A stretch of DNA of 64,000 bases from JBNGOQ01 sp050589645 (GCF_050589645.1 NZ_JBNGOQ010000002.1:806001-870000); one strand, 5' to 3'. Shown: positions 8,841 through 19,221, counted from the first letter of the stretch. Notes: a model not told the origin generated them from the sequence alone. Made by a program: numbers and translations.

Positions 8841-10745
8841 TTACAGCGGTATTAAGATGTTCATGGTGGTACCTTTTCCCAACACTGAATCGATGTCTAC
8901 CGTACCTTTTAGAAAGGCCACTCTTGATTTAATGTTGGACAGTCCCATCCCTGATGGGGTGTCTGTCTCCATGCCAAGGCCATCGTCTTCGACCATCAGG
9001 TTCAAATGTTTTTTGTGCCTATTGAGGTAAATATTCAACTGGCTCGCCTTGGCGTGCTTGATCACATTTTGGATGATTTCCTGAAGGATCCTGAACAAAT
9101 GAATTTCTTTGGTAGGGTCAATTCGGCCCTCCATGTCGTGCACGTACAACTGGGCTTTAAGTTCCGTATCCTGTAATTGATCCAAGGTAGTTTGGATGGC
9201 CGAAACCAAGCCAAACTTCACCAGTTCACCGGGCATAAGGTTATGGGATATTTGCCGTACCTGTTCCGATGTTCTGGTCAAGGTTTGTAAGGAATCTTCC
9301 AACTCCTTGGACTTCCCCTGGTCTTTTTCATAGAGACTCAGCAATTTGTTCTTTGTCAGGGCCAAGGATCCACCAACGCTGTCGTGCAGGTCCTGTGAGA
9401 TGCGTTTGCGTTCTGCGATCTGGGTGTCCGCAATGGCGCCAATAAGCTCCTTTTGCTTTCTATTTTTACTATACTGTCTAAAGATGACGAATATGGAACC
9501 GAACAACAGTATGGCTCCCAGTAGGCCTAGGGATAGCCGGCGTATCTTTAAATTTTGTTTGGCCATGGCAGCCTCGTCCTTTAATTTCTGTTGGGAAAGT
9601 GCTAAAATGTCCTTTTCCTTTTTCTCCGTGGCGTACTTTATTTCCAGTTCGCTCACGTTCTTTAAGTGCTCCTCGTTGACAATGCTGTCCTTCCATTTTT
9701 CGTACAACTTGCGGTGGGCTATGGCTTTGGACAGGGCACCGATCTTTTCATAAGTCTCGGCCAGACCCAAATAATTGTTCAGCACCACGTCCCTATAGTC
9801 CAGCGCCTTTGCTATTTCCAGACTTTTTTCAAAGTTGTCGATGGACAGGGTATACCTTTTCTGTTTCGAATAAAGGTTGCCCAAATTGTGCAAGACACTG
9901 GTAAGGGTAGATTCATACTGTTCGGCTTCGGATGTGTTAAAACACCTGGTGTAATATTCCAGTGCCAGGTCGTAGTTCCCTTCCTTTTCATACAGGGCCC
10001 CAATGTTGTTGTAGTTTCTGGCGATGGCCCGTTGATCGCCCAGTTCCTCACAGATGACATTGGATTCTAGGTACGCAGCTATGGCATCCTGATAGCGGTC
10101 CAGATGTTTGTAAATAATTCCCAGGTTGCCCAAGGTATAGGATATGCCCCTCTTAATGTCATACTTTTTGCAGATTTCGAGGGATTTGTTCATATATTCC
10201 TCCGCATTGTACCAATCTTCCAATTTGATATAGGCAATACCAATGTTGTTGAACACCTGGGCTTTGCCCTGCTCCATTTCGTGGGCACTACTAATTTTTT
10301 CCGACTGTAAATGCGAGGCGATGGCCTTGGCGTATTCGCTTTTATAAAAATGGGCCGTGCCCTGCATGGTATAGGTATCGATCAACTGTTGGGGACCAAG
10401 ACTTCCTCGCTTTTGTAAGGCCAGTTCCACGTAATGGAGTACGCTATCGTACCGGTTGTTGAGCATATGATCCTGGATCTGGGCCACGATGACCTTGCCG
10501 ACCAGGGAATCGTTCTCGGTCCTTTTTGAAAGCAATACGGCCTGTTTAAGATGAAGCTGGGAGGAATCCGTATTGCTTCGCTGTAGTTGTTTGAACAGGG
10601 TTAAATGCAGCTTTGCTTTTTGACTGTTGTCTTTGGCCAAGGCGAGTTCACTCCTTAAACTATCCAAGAGTCCAAGGTTCTGAGACATTGTAACTGAGGG
10701 AGATAGCAGTGTAAGGTATAGGAGAAAAAAAAAGACTACACGCAT
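8841..10745 (-). CDS. TPR sensor histidine kinase (HisKA_3 family)
   Basis: 634 residues. Signal peptide (about 1-21), then a periplasmic array of TPR repeats (about 45-350; for example YNNIGALYEKEGNYDLALEY), a coiled coil, one membrane helix (about 405-423), and a NarX-type kinase core. The phospho-acceptor is His454 in RISQDLHDSVGGS; the ATPase domain shows VEDDGLGM and GMGLSNIKSR (N/G boxes). It should phosphorylate the response regulator encoded 1 nt downstream. The TPR sensor layout is common in Bacteroidota. The stimulus is unknown. Confidence 0.93.
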   Translation of the reverse strand: MRVVFFFLLYLTLLSPSVTMSQNLGLLDSLRSELALAKDNSQKAKLHLTLFKQLQRSNTDSSQLHLKQAVLLSKRTENDSLVGKVIVAQIQDHMLNNRYDSVLHYVELALQKRGSLGPQQLIDTYTMQGTAHFYKSEYAKAIASHLQSEKISSAHEMEQGKAQVFNNIGIAYIKLEDWYNAEEYMNKSLEICKKYDIKRGISYTLGNLGIIYKHLDRYQDAIAAYLESNVICEELGDQRAIARNYNNIGALYEKEGNYDLALEYYTRCFNTSEAEQYESTLTSVLHNLGNLYSKQKRYTLSIDNFEKSLEIAKALDYRDVVLNNYLGLAETYEKIGALSKAIAHRKLYEKWKDSIVNEEHLKNVSELEIKYATEKKEKDILALSQQKLKDEAAMAKQNLKIRRLSLGLLGAILLFGSIFVIFRQYSKNRKQKELIGAIADTQIAERKRISQDLHDSVGGSLALTKNKLLSLYEKDQGKSKELEDSLQTLTRTSEQVRQISHNLMPGELVKFGLVSAIQTTLDQLQDTELKAQLYVHDMEGRIDPTKEIHLFRILQEIIQNVIKHAKASQLNIYLNRHKKHLNLMVEDDGLGMETDTPSGMGLSNIKSRVAFLKGTVDIDSVLGKGTTMNILIPL

Positions 10746-10968
10746 ATATCAACCAAAAAACATGAAGAAAGCCAAGTGTAAAAATACGATGGGTGAGGCT
10801 ATTTTTTCCTAAAAATTGTGTAAACATCCTCTTTTGGGACATAAACGGTCGTGTAATCTTTATAAACGACTATTTCAAACCCTGATCCTAAAAAAGGCAC
10901 CGTAGATTATGGCTCCGTATACCCCTATTTGTGCCGTTTAAGCTTCCCTCCAAAACGATTACCAACTC

Positions 10969-11193
10969 CTATACCCTTTCCGGCTGTCCCTTTAAGCGCT
11001 TTTCTATTTTTTTCTTTTTGACCGTCAACCGTTTCATGATATCCATGAGATTGGAATCCTTGGTCTTTTTATAGATTTCGTTGATTGCTAAAATAAGTCG
11101 TTTTGCCTCTCTAGAGGCTGCTACTCTATCACTGGTAGACATATGACTCATTTTAGCGCTTTCAAAAGCTGCTACTTCGTGTAAAATGTCCAT
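10969..11193 (-). CDS. small helical protein, unknown function
   Basis: 74 residues, cytoplasmic, strongly helical and basic at the end (RLTVKKKKIEKRLKGQPERV). No known domain is recognised, though the composition and codon use look like a real gene. The flanks are non-coding. It is alone on its transcript as far as can be seen. Confidence 0.6.
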   Translation of the reverse strand: MDILHEVAAFESAKMSHMSTSDRVAASREAKRLILAINEIYKKTKDSNLMDIMKRLTVKKKKIEKRLKGQPERV

Positions 11194-11369
11194 TGTCTTT
11201 GTTTCTTTTGTTACAGATTAAAAGTAAGCAAACAAATGAATTATAACCAACATATTCCATTGATAATGTTTATCCTATAATCAAGGAAAACCATGGTGAA
11301 TAAAGTGCCTCAAAAAAAGAAATCCCACCAAATATGCTTGGCGAGATTTTTGGGCTTTGGTATCAGCAA

Positions 11370-13805
11370 TCAAGGGCAATCATCCATGGCATCCTCATAA
11401 CCCATAAGCTTGGCCATTTCACAGTCATACTTTTTCATGGTAGCTTCCATGGATTTGTATTCCGCTTCGCACCTTTCACTAAAGTTTATAAGGGGCCCGC
11501 AGGCGCCGCCGGAAGCGGAACAGGCACTGAGACTCTGTCTTAGGCGGGTGCACTTGTATTGCTTATCGGCCATCTTGTCGGCGAGGGCCAGCATATCATT
11601 CCTGAGGGTCTGCTGTTTCGCATTGAAGTCGGATCCTGCAGCACCGGAATACGATGGGTTTTTGGGCAGGTCATAAATGCTTTTTTCCCGCTTTCTTTGC
11701 AGCAGTATCATTTCCTTTTCCACATCCCTGGCACAGGCGGCATTGTCGCCACAGGCCGCTAGACGTACCATCAATTCCTGGAAGTCCTCATTGTATTCCT
11801 CATGGGTCTCGGTAAACGCATCGGTCTGCGATTCCGTCATCGTCTCAAATCCTCCTGTATAACCTGCCAAGGTCATTTTCTTGTATTTCCCCCCGCTAAA
11901 AGTGAAGCACTGTCTTTCGAGCAATAACAGATTGGCCTCAATATAGGTGCCATCTTCCCTTTCGAACTTGGAATATACCAAATTCTTGTTCCTGCCATGC
12001 TGGTCTTTCATAAACCCTACCATAAAACCAAAGGAGGGTAAGGGGCTACTGGCTACGGAACCCTGCTGGGAGATATAGCCTGAAATCTTGGTTTTCGTAC
12101 CAGGCCGCTGGGGATCGGGCTGTCTGTAGGCATGGCCCTGAGCCCTGTTTGCCCAGATGCTCCCAGTGGGCAAGGCGGCCGGTCGTATTCCGCTGCCAAT
12201 AGCCTGGTCCAAAAATTCCCTGGTTTTAAAGGCCCGTACCCCATTGACATCAGCTCGAGTTTGATTTAGTGCCAGGGTAATGGCCCGCTTGATACCCGTT
12301 TCCTTTTCCCGAACATAGGCCATCAACTGCCCGTTGGGGAACATAAGGGCCGCATCCAAAATAAAGCCCATCCCTGTATCGTCGCCAAAACTGGCAAAAA
12401 AAGAACCCTGACTAAAAAGCATGGACCCATCAATAGAATTCACATAGTATTTCAAGGGCTGTACAAGCCTTCCTTCTTCTGTAACGGTCACGATCTCCGA
12501 TTCCATGTAATAATCAAACAGGAAGTCCCCGTTAAATTTCTCCACGGAGGGGTTGGCCGCCACAGCAGTACAACAATCGGCCCGTTTCTGCAAGGTATAG
12601 TTCACCACAAGACCGCTTAAAGGTGCATTTTCCAAATGGCTCGCCAGGATCTTGAAGGTGGTCTCGCCATCGCATTTTCCTGGTACCGTCACCTTCCCTA
12701 CCCAATCGCGTACTTTGCGGCTTTCGGAAATAATTGAAAGAAAGGGCAGTTTGCCGGTTGAAGCTCCATAGTCCAAAATTACATCGTATCCCGACGGAAG
12801 AACAAGTTCATACATGGAGAGCTGTTCCGTAGGAATATCCCCGGGCTTAAAGGGAACGGTACTATCCGGATCAAAATAGAAGAGGTCCGTGGCCGGAAAT
12901 ACATTTTCCTCCCTGGGGATGGTGCCCCCGCCCAGGTCTTTCATGAGCGATTGGTAATGTTCAAAATACATATGGTGCAGTACCTCGTCCATACTTTTGC
13001 TGCGCAGATACCCACGCCGTGAATCGTCCGTGTTCGTACCCGCCACGCCGCGCATAAGTTGTACCAGACTGGTTGGCCTTCTGTACCTTTGCAGATAGGC
13101 CTGTATCAACGGATAGGCGTTGTAAGGTTGGCGGAAAGATCCGCCATCCAGGTCAAAGTTCTGGGCAGAGCCGTGTTCCCTATTGGTACGTGGATAGACG
13201 ACGGCCGAAAGGTATTCGGCCACACTCTCGTCCAACCAATCCATATCATAGCTGTCCGGTGTAAAATTGGGTACGTTCTCCATGTTGAAGCAGTGCCCTA
13301 TCTCGTGGGCCATTAATTGTTTTTTTTCAGCCATGTTATCCCAACGTAGGCTTGGCGCTCCAGATTGCATCCAGCACTGATCGCTCTTACGGATCAACCA
13401 AAAGGCCTCCCCGGGAAAACTGCGGTTCACATCATCAAGGATATAATACAGTCCGTTGTTCAAACTGCCGTAATCCTTATAAGTTCTTCGTGAATCTGTC
13501 AGTGCCTCCATCGCGGCATCAATAAAGCTTTTCTTGCCTGTAGGGGGAGTTCTTCCCCAACTATGTGGAGTAATCACGTAATCCTTTCCGTTGGGATGGT
13601 GGTGCACCCAACAACCGTGACCCCCTAATCCGGCGCCGTTCCCATCGTAATAGATGGCCAACAGGTCATCCCCAAAGGGCGTTACCGGCCTTAGGCCCAG
13701 AGAAGAACAGGAAGATACCGTTTGGGCACTCAAAGAAGCCATAAGGAACAACAAACCTAGCGATAGGGCGATGTTGTGAAAAATGGAGGGTGCTGGATTT
13801 TTCAT
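11370..13805 (-). CDS. secreted gluzincin-like zinc metallopeptidase, large
   Basis: 811 residues with a signal peptide (about 1-28). HEIGH at 167-171 gives two zinc ligands and the catalytic Glu; WLDESVAEYLS (about 190-200) resembles the WLNEGxAEY segment that supplies the third ligand in gluzincins, with Glu193 the best candidate. The rest (about 330-700) is beta-rich with no known domain; the C-terminal 120 residues are helical and Cys-rich (CTRLRQSLSACSASGGACG, CERCEAE-like spacing), probably disulfide-bonded. It is likely secreted to the periplasm or cell surface. The following 35 bp separate it from the upstream secreted gene, suggesting one operon. The substrate is unknown. Confidence 0.72.
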   Translation of the reverse strand: MKNPAPSIFHNIALSLGLLFLMASLSAQTVSSCSSLGLRPVTPFGDDLLAIYYDGNGAGLGGHGCWVHHHPNGKDYVITPHSWGRTPPTGKKSFIDAAMEALTDSRRTYKDYGSLNNGLYYILDDVNRSFPGEAFWLIRKSDQCWMQSGAPSLRWDNMAEKKQLMAHEIGHCFNMENVPNFTPDSYDMDWLDESVAEYLSAVVYPRTNREHGSAQNFDLDGGSFRQPYNAYPLIQAYLQRYRRPTSLVQLMRGVAGTNTDDSRRGYLRSKSMDEVLHHMYFEHYQSLMKDLGGGTIPREENVFPATDLFYFDPDSTVPFKPGDIPTEQLSMYELVLPSGYDVILDYGASTGKLPFLSIISESRKVRDWVGKVTVPGKCDGETTFKILASHLENAPLSGLVVNYTLQKRADCCTAVAANPSVEKFNGDFLFDYYMESEIVTVTEEGRLVQPLKYYVNSIDGSMLFSQGSFFASFGDDTGMGFILDAALMFPNGQLMAYVREKETGIKRAITLALNQTRADVNGVRAFKTREFLDQAIGSGIRPAALPTGSIWANRAQGHAYRQPDPQRPGTKTKISGYISQQGSVASSPLPSFGFMVGFMKDQHGRNKNLVYSKFEREDGTYIEANLLLLERQCFTFSGGKYKKMTLAGYTGGFETMTESQTDAFTETHEEYNEDFQELMVRLAACGDNAACARDVEKEMILLQRKREKSIYDLPKNPSYSGAAGSDFNAKQQTLRNDMLALADKMADKQYKCTRLRQSLSACSASGGACGPLINFSERCEAEYKSMEATMKKYDCEMAKLMGYEDAMDDCP

Positions 13806-13840
13806 TTTGACTTTCTTTATGTATTAATTTTAGTCAACTA

Positions 13841-14575
13841 TTATAGTTCAGTGATTGTTATTTTCTTAAACCGTAACTTGGGTTTGATGGACGTTCTGGA
13901 GCAAGATCCGGCACGTATCGGAATGCCCATAAAACCTGAGGACCTGGCCTGTACCACAAACTCCAACTTATTGACACCAGTGGTGATATCAAAGGCATTC
14001 TGAACCCCGTTAAGCTGAATGATCAGTTTGGGGTTGTCACATTTGGCCGCCCCTTGGATAAAATCGTTGTGGGCATTATTGAGTTCCAGGTGCACCAGAT
14101 AGCTCTTCCCGGATTTGGCGCTGAAGGCTGCCCGAAGATTGTCCGAAGCCTGAAGGTCTAGCCATATTTCATTGTCCTTGGCATTAAAATGGCCGTTGGT
14201 GGTAAGATATCCCTTGGAGTTGTATACCTTTCGAGGGGTAAGTTGTAGGTTCAGCTTGCTTTTGGAAGAGGACACAACAGCGGGCAAAATTGTGGTTTTG
14301 GTATTCTTTGGCAGTTTTTTTGGCACGGCCGATTTGGAACTGTAGTTTACCTTGCGCACCACATCTTTATTGGTCACCTGGAACAAGGGTACCTTGGCAA
14401 GGTTGGCCTTGGGGGTTTTTACCACTTTCTTGGTTGATACCTTGGTATTTATGGCTCTTTGCTGCCCATAGGTAGCGCTCATAAAGAAGGTGAATAGCAG
14501 TAACAGACTTAAATCCCTTAAAAGTTTGGAGAGCTCGTTGCTAAGTATAGAGCTATTTTTTAGTGATGTTTTCAT
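13841..14575 (-). CDS. secreted beta-rich protein, unknown function
   Basis: 244 residues. The signal peptide is set back (hydrophobic stretch about 20-35, ending in TYG before QQR). A basic, Lys-rich linker (about 40-110) precedes a beta-rich C-terminal domain (about 115-244) with IWLDLQASDNLRAAFSAKSG and YLVHLELNNAHNDF. Two Cys may form a disulfide. No known family. It lies between the metallopeptidase and the OmpA-like gene on the same strand and probably shares their transcript. Confidence 0.65.
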   Translation of the reverse strand: MKTSLKNSSILSNELSKLLRDLSLLLLFTFFMSATYGQQRAINTKVSTKKVVKTPKANLAKVPLFQVTNKDVVRKVNYSSKSAVPKKLPKNTKTTILPAVVSSSKSKLNLQLTPRKVYNSKGYLTTNGHFNAKDNEIWLDLQASDNLRAAFSAKSGKSYLVHLELNNAHNDFIQGAAKCDNPKLIIQLNGVQNAFDITTGVNKLEFVVQARSSGFMGIPIRAGSCSRTSIKPKLRFKKITITEL

Positions 14576-14615
14576 GACTTTTGAATTTCTTGGTTATACT
14601 TTATGTTTATGGGAA

Positions 14616-15914
14616 CTATAGTTTAATGAATTCGACCCTTCGGTTTTTGGCTTTGCCCTCTGGCGTGCTATTGTCCGCCACGGGTTCCGATTCGCCCCGA
14701 CCCTCCGACAGAAGCCGTGAGGCGTCTACACCAAATTCCGAGATCAGGATATTCTTTACCGCCTCCGCACGCTGTTCGGACAGGGATAAATTGGTGTCCT
14801 CATTTCCATCGGCATCCGTATGCCCCAGGATAAAGACCGAGAGCGATCCGTCCAACAGGACTGTTGCGATGCTTTTTAGCACGCCATAGGATTCGGCCTT
14901 GATAGTAGCGGAGCCCGAGTCAAACAAAATGCCGGTCGTGGAGAATTTCCCCTCGTTCATCAATTGCGCCCTGAGATCCTGCCCGCCCGCAGCCAGTTTA
15001 AAATTGGAAATCAAAAAATCCTCCTTGTAGTCCTTCATTTTCATTTTGAAATTGGCCATGGTCACCTCGGGCACTAAACGGGGTACGTCTACCACCTTCA
15101 GGGCATTGATCCACATTCGAAACCTTCTATTGTTGACCGCAACGGATATGTGTGCCTTGTCGTAAAACTCTTCGTGATACCTATACTTTAAAGAATTGCG
15201 TATGACGTGTTTTCTATCGACCCTATTGTTTATATAGACCGAATTTTCAAGGGCAGTCCAGAAAGTCAGCGCTACCTCGGCTCTATTTTCGTTATCTAAA
15301 TCATATCCCGTACTTTGATCTATCCACACCCAAAGACGCGATACGGGACCGCCATCATAGGCTGGGTATCCCGGGAGCAATACATCAAACTCTGCCGTGA
15401 ACTCCTTGGGCAAAGGACCATCCCAAATGGGGAGTACCGTCGCTCCACTCTGCAGCCGTAGCCATTTGTTTCCATCGACTTCCACGATTTCCCCGCCCCC
15501 ATTGCTATCCCAATTACTGGGAAAATCGCCTGTGGCATCGGCCGAAAAATCATCGTACAGGATAATCTCCTCGCCCGGAACAAAATCGAACTTTCTAAAA
15601 ACCGCTAGATCGGTTCCGCTCGCGGTATCCCCTTCGTATCCCTCGGCCCCGTCTTCCACACCATCCGAAGTGTTTTGATCGCCGCTTCCATTTTTCTTAT
15701 CCTTTTTAAGTTTCTTATTCTTCTTCTTTTTGGCTGCCAGGATACTGTCCATGGCCCGCTCTGTTTTTTCCGCTGCTTTTTCCTCGGACTTTCGGTAAAC
15801 GGTCTCCTCGGCGGCCTGTTCGACCCGTTTCTTCAGTTTTTTGAAAAACTGGGCCTGCACGCTACCTGCGAAACAGAGTGCCAAAATCAATACTAGGATT
15901 CTAAACGTTTTCAT
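14616..15914 (-). CDS. OmpA-family protein with laminin-G/concanavalin-like middle domain
   Basis: 432 residues. Signal peptide (about 1-21), a Lys/Glu-rich coiled region (about 25-85), a beta-sandwich middle part (about 110-320: AEFDVLLPGYPAYDGG, RFRMWINALKVVDVPR) like LamG/concanavalin lectin domains, then a C-terminal OmpA domain (about 325-432) with ILGHTDADGNEDTNLSLSEQRAEAV and KNRRVEFIKL, which binds peptidoglycan. It should tether something in the periplasm. Upstream neighbours on the same strand are secreted too. Confidence 0.85.
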   Translation of the reverse strand: MKTFRILVLILALCFAGSVQAQFFKKLKKRVEQAAEETVYRKSEEKAAEKTERAMDSILAAKKKKNKKLKKDKKNGSGDQNTSDGVEDGAEGYEGDTASGTDLAVFRKFDFVPGEEIILYDDFSADATGDFPSNWDSNGGGEIVEVDGNKWLRLQSGATVLPIWDGPLPKEFTAEFDVLLPGYPAYDGGPVSRLWVWIDQSTGYDLDNENRAEVALTFWTALENSVYINNRVDRKHVIRNSLKYRYHEEFYDKAHISVAVNNRRFRMWINALKVVDVPRLVPEVTMANFKMKMKDYKEDFLISNFKLAAGGQDLRAQLMNEGKFSTTGILFDSGSATIKAESYGVLKSIATVLLDGSLSVFILGHTDADGNEDTNLSLSEQRAEAVKNILISEFGVDASRLLSEGRGESEPVADNSTPEGKAKNRRVEFIKL

Positions 15915-15973
15915 AATGGGCTATTTTTTAAGGTTCTATGCTCTACTTTAGTGCTATTACTCAATCTGTTGTA

Positions 15974-16135
15974 CTACTTTTTATCAAATGTGGTTTTTTT
16001 TATGACCTTGTTCTTGTGGATCACCTTTAGCGTATATTTTCCTATTTTCAAATGGTTGACATTCAGGTAAATTTGAAACTTGGGCATAGGTTTCAACGAT
16101 CCTTCATATACAGGTCCTTTGTTTTTTTTAGACAT
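15974..16135 (-). CDS. small basic protein (53 aa), unknown
   Basis: An ATG at 16135 opens a 53-residue frame ending in TAG at 15974-15976. The product begins MSKKNKGPVYEGS and continues with alternating hydrophobic/basic strands (FQIYLNVNHLKIGKYTLKVI), which looks like a short beta-sheet peptide and not random sequence. No signal peptide. It sits between the hybrid kinase and OmpA-like genes on the same strand. Recognition as a gene rests on composition only. Confidence 0.45.
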   Translation of the reverse strand: MSKKNKGPVYEGSLKPMPKFQIYLNVNHLKIGKYTLKVIHKNKVIKKTTFDKK

Positions 16136-16269
16136 CGGTGATACTAAGAGTGGGGGATTGTTTTTCGAAAATACGCAGAGAAAAATGAGCAGTCTATGAG
16201 CTATGTAACAATAGCTATAAGCATTGTAACATGGCTGGGGTTACCAGCAAATAAAGGGGTTGTTAGGGT

Positions 16270-19221
16270 TCAGCTGTCCTTTTTGGCGTACTCGGAAGGG
16301 GTCATATGGTACAGTTCGCGGAAGCATTTGGTAAAATAGGAATGGTCGTTAAAACCGACCGCGTACCCTACTTGGGAGACATTGCTGTCTGATTGCTGCA
16401 ACAATTGTGCGGCCAATTTTAAACGTTGGGAGCGGATAAACTCCGTGGCGGAAAGTCCCGTGAGCGCCTTAAGCTTCCTATGCAGTTGCATCCGGCTCAT
16501 GCCTACGGCTCGGCTAAATTCCTCAACAGTGAAAGCAGATTCCACCAAGTTTTGGTCCAGTACCTGCTGTACCCTTTCCAAAAAGCGTTCGTCTATCGAA
16601 GTAATGGCAATATCTTTGGGTTTGAGTACCACCTCCTGGCTATACCTGTTCTGAAGTTGTTTCCGTAGCGCGATGAGTTTTTCCACCTTGGATCGAAGGA
16701 GGTTACGCTTAAACGGTTTTACCATATAATCGTCCGCTCCGGTCTCTATGCCCTTTAATTCATTCTCCTCGCCCGCTTTGGCTGTCAAAAGAATGACGGG
16801 AATGTGACTGGTACGCTCATCGGACTTCAGTTCTTTGCTAAGCGCGATACCGTCCTTAACGGGCATCATGATATCCGAAATGATCAGATCTGGTATGTAT
16901 TCCAGGGCTTTTTCCAAGCCTTCCTCACCTTGTGATGCGGTTATGACATTGTAGTCCTTCGTGAAAGTCTTTCGCAAAAGCTCCCGAACCTCGGCATGAT
17001 CCTCCACGACAAGAAGGATGGGATGGTCCTCTTGGGGAACCGGATCTTCGTTATGGACTGGGGAATCCGCAATAGGAATCTGCCGTTTGGTCTGGCCCGT
17101 TATAGGATCCATTAACCGTTCTTCCTTGCTAAAACGACCTTCATCAACTGGTAAGCTCACTTCAAAGGTTACTTCTTCTGCCTCTTTCCAAGCCCGTATA
17201 TGACCTTTGTGAAGACTTACCAACTCCTTGACCAGTGCCAGACCAATTCCGCTGCCCTCCGATTGCGGACTCGCTTGATAAAAACGATCAAAAACGTTGA
17301 TCAACTCCTCTTGGCTAAGGGAAGGTGCGCTGTTCCTGACCGTCAACACCAAATTTTCCCCTTCTTTATGCTTGCCTTCAAAAACAACCGAACCGCCTTC
17401 TCCTGTATGTTTAAAGGCATTGGACAAAAGGTTAAGTACAATTTTTTCCATCATATCCCGATCGTACCAACTGGATATGCCCCCCTTTTGTAGTTGTATG
17501 CTGTAGGTAATGTTCTTTTGTTTGCCGATGTATTGAAAGGATTCGGAAAGTGCGCCCAATAAATTGAACAGATCGCCTTTCTGCACCTTCAACCGCATAT
17601 TTCCGGTATCGATCTTGGAAAGATCCAACAACTGGTCCACCAAATTCAGTAAGCGGTCATTGTTCCGTTGGATCATCCCAAAGGTCTGGCGGTCCTCGAC
17701 CGTCAGCTTTTCATTTTCCAATTTTTCCTGGATCGGACTGGATATTAAAGTAAGTGGGGTCCTAAACTCATGGGAAATGTTGGCAAAGAAACTCGACTTC
17801 ATCTCATCGAGCTCTCGGAGCTTGGTGTTGGTCCGCTGTTTGTTTCTATACAGAAAAAAGAGACCTATGAGCGAAAGTGTCAATACGGAACCTCCTGCAA
17901 AGAACAAGTTGCGCTGATTGCTCTTTTCCTGTTCGGCCAATTCATTCTGGGCCGTGAGCAGTTCTATTTCCTGCTGTTTTTTTTCCGTTTGGTATTTGGT
18001 CTCTATTTCCTGGACGTTGCGTACGTTTTCTACCTCTCGCAAGCTGTCGGTCAACCCTTGGTACTGTCTAAAAAACCGCAAGGCCTCCCTATCGTTGTTG
18101 AGACCACTATGGGCCTCGGCCAAACTTTCCAGTATAGGTGCTTTGTTATAGGAAACCCCCATTTCTTCATAAAGTACCAATGCCCTTGAAAGGTAATCGA
18201 TGGTGGACCTAAAATTCTTCCTGCCCTTCGCCACCTCCGCCAGGCCCATATAGGACTGGGCTTCCAGGAACTTATTTGCTGCTTCCAAGGCCAGAGCCGC
18301 CCCCTGGGAATAGTAGCCTTCCGCCCGGTCCAGATCATTCAGTTTCAATTGGGCCTCTGCAAGCATTCCGGCCAGCGTGGACATTTCCATTTTGTTTCCT
18401 ACCGCCTCGTAGTAATCAAAGGCAGGAACTAGTATTTCGGTTGCCTGTTCATACTCCTCCTGGCTTATTTTTAGTCCCGCCATTTTTACATCGATCAATA
18501 CCTCGCCCTCCTTTCGGGACATTTCCCTGTACACTTCCTTGCTCTTCATGTAGTACTGCTCGGCCTTCTCATAGTCCTTGAACTCCATGAAAATGGAACC
18601 GATCTCGTGTAGGGAACCGGCCAGGGCCGGTTCTTTTCGCGCACGGTTTTGAAAAATGGAATCCACTTTAAGATGGTAGATCAAGGCCTGATCAAAGTTA
18701 CTTTCCAACTGGTAAAGGTTGCCCAACCTATGATAGCAAAAGTACAGTCCCTCCCAATCATTGTTCTTTTCGGCAATCTCCAGGGCCTTAAAGGTAAGAT
18801 CCCGAGAAGCTACCTGATTGCCCAAACTGGACTGGGCCATGGCCAGACGTACATAACAATTGCTTATTTTACCATCGTCTTCCAGTAGGAGCGCGTGTTT
18901 TAGCGCACCGTTCATCGATGCGATTACGCTATCGAATTTGGAAGAGGTCCAATAATAAACCGCCTTGTATAAATAGGCCTCGTAGTACCCGTGGTCAAAG
19001 TTGGTCTTCTCCGAAATAGAAAACATTTTCTGATAGGCCCATTTAGCCGAATCCGGCTTGGTGTACATATAATTGTCAAAGATCCATTGCAAGGTCGTTA
19101 TCTTCACAGTATCATTGGGGGTGGTACGCAAAACTCGATTCAAGGAATCGACGTTATATCTGTTTTGGGCCGTTGCGAAAAAGCAGACCCAGGATGCTAG
19201 GAAAAGGAAAGCGTGTTTCAT
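16270..19221 (-). CDS. hybrid two-component system protein: TPR sensor, kinase, receiver, AraC HTH
   Basis: 983 residues from the ATG at 19221 (chosen because it gives a clean signal peptide; the frame extends 33 nt further). Order: periplasmic TPR repeats (about 35-400), one membrane helix (about 438-458), histidine kinase with His484 in ANISHEFRTPLTLI, ATPase with GSGIGLALVKEL, receiver with LLVVEDHAEV and DLIISDIMMPVKDG, and an AraC HTH (VGMSRMQLHRKLKALTGLSA, FNDHSYFTKCFRELY). In Bacteroidota such proteins regulate adjacent catabolic loci, but the sensor here is TPR rather than the usual beta-propeller. Its 5' end faces the 19.8-27.3 kb cluster across 584 bp, so that cluster is a plausible target. 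Confidence 0.93.
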   Translation of the reverse strand: MKHAFLFLASWVCFFATAQNRYNVDSLNRVLRTTPNDTVKITTLQWIFDNYMYTKPDSAKWAYQKMFSISEKTNFDHGYYEAYLYKAVYYWTSSKFDSVIASMNGALKHALLLEDDGKISNCYVRLAMAQSSLGNQVASRDLTFKALEIAEKNNDWEGLYFCYHRLGNLYQLESNFDQALIYHLKVDSIFQNRARKEPALAGSLHEIGSIFMEFKDYEKAEQYYMKSKEVYREMSRKEGEVLIDVKMAGLKISQEEYEQATEILVPAFDYYEAVGNKMEMSTLAGMLAEAQLKLNDLDRAEGYYSQGAALALEAANKFLEAQSYMGLAEVAKGRKNFRSTIDYLSRALVLYEEMGVSYNKAPILESLAEAHSGLNNDREALRFFRQYQGLTDSLREVENVRNVQEIETKYQTEKKQQEIELLTAQNELAEQEKSNQRNLFFAGGSVLTLSLIGLFFLYRNKQRTNTKLRELDEMKSSFFANISHEFRTPLTLISSPIQEKLENEKLTVEDRQTFGMIQRNNDRLLNLVDQLLDLSKIDTGNMRLKVQKGDLFNLLGALSESFQYIGKQKNITYSIQLQKGGISSWYDRDMMEKIVLNLLSNAFKHTGEGGSVVFEGKHKEGENLVLTVRNSAPSLSQEELINVFDRFYQASPQSEGSGIGLALVKELVSLHKGHIRAWKEAEEVTFEVSLPVDEGRFSKEERLMDPITGQTKRQIPIADSPVHNEDPVPQEDHPILLVVEDHAEVRELLRKTFTKDYNVITASQGEEGLEKALEYIPDLIISDIMMPVKDGIALSKELKSDERTSHIPVILLTAKAGEENELKGIETGADDYMVKPFKRNLLRSKVEKLIALRKQLQNRYSQEVVLKPKDIAITSIDERFLERVQQVLDQNLVESAFTVEEFSRAVGMSRMQLHRKLKALTGLSATEFIRSQRLKLAAQLLQQSDSNVSQVGYAVGFNDHSYFTKCFRELYHMTPSEYAKKDS

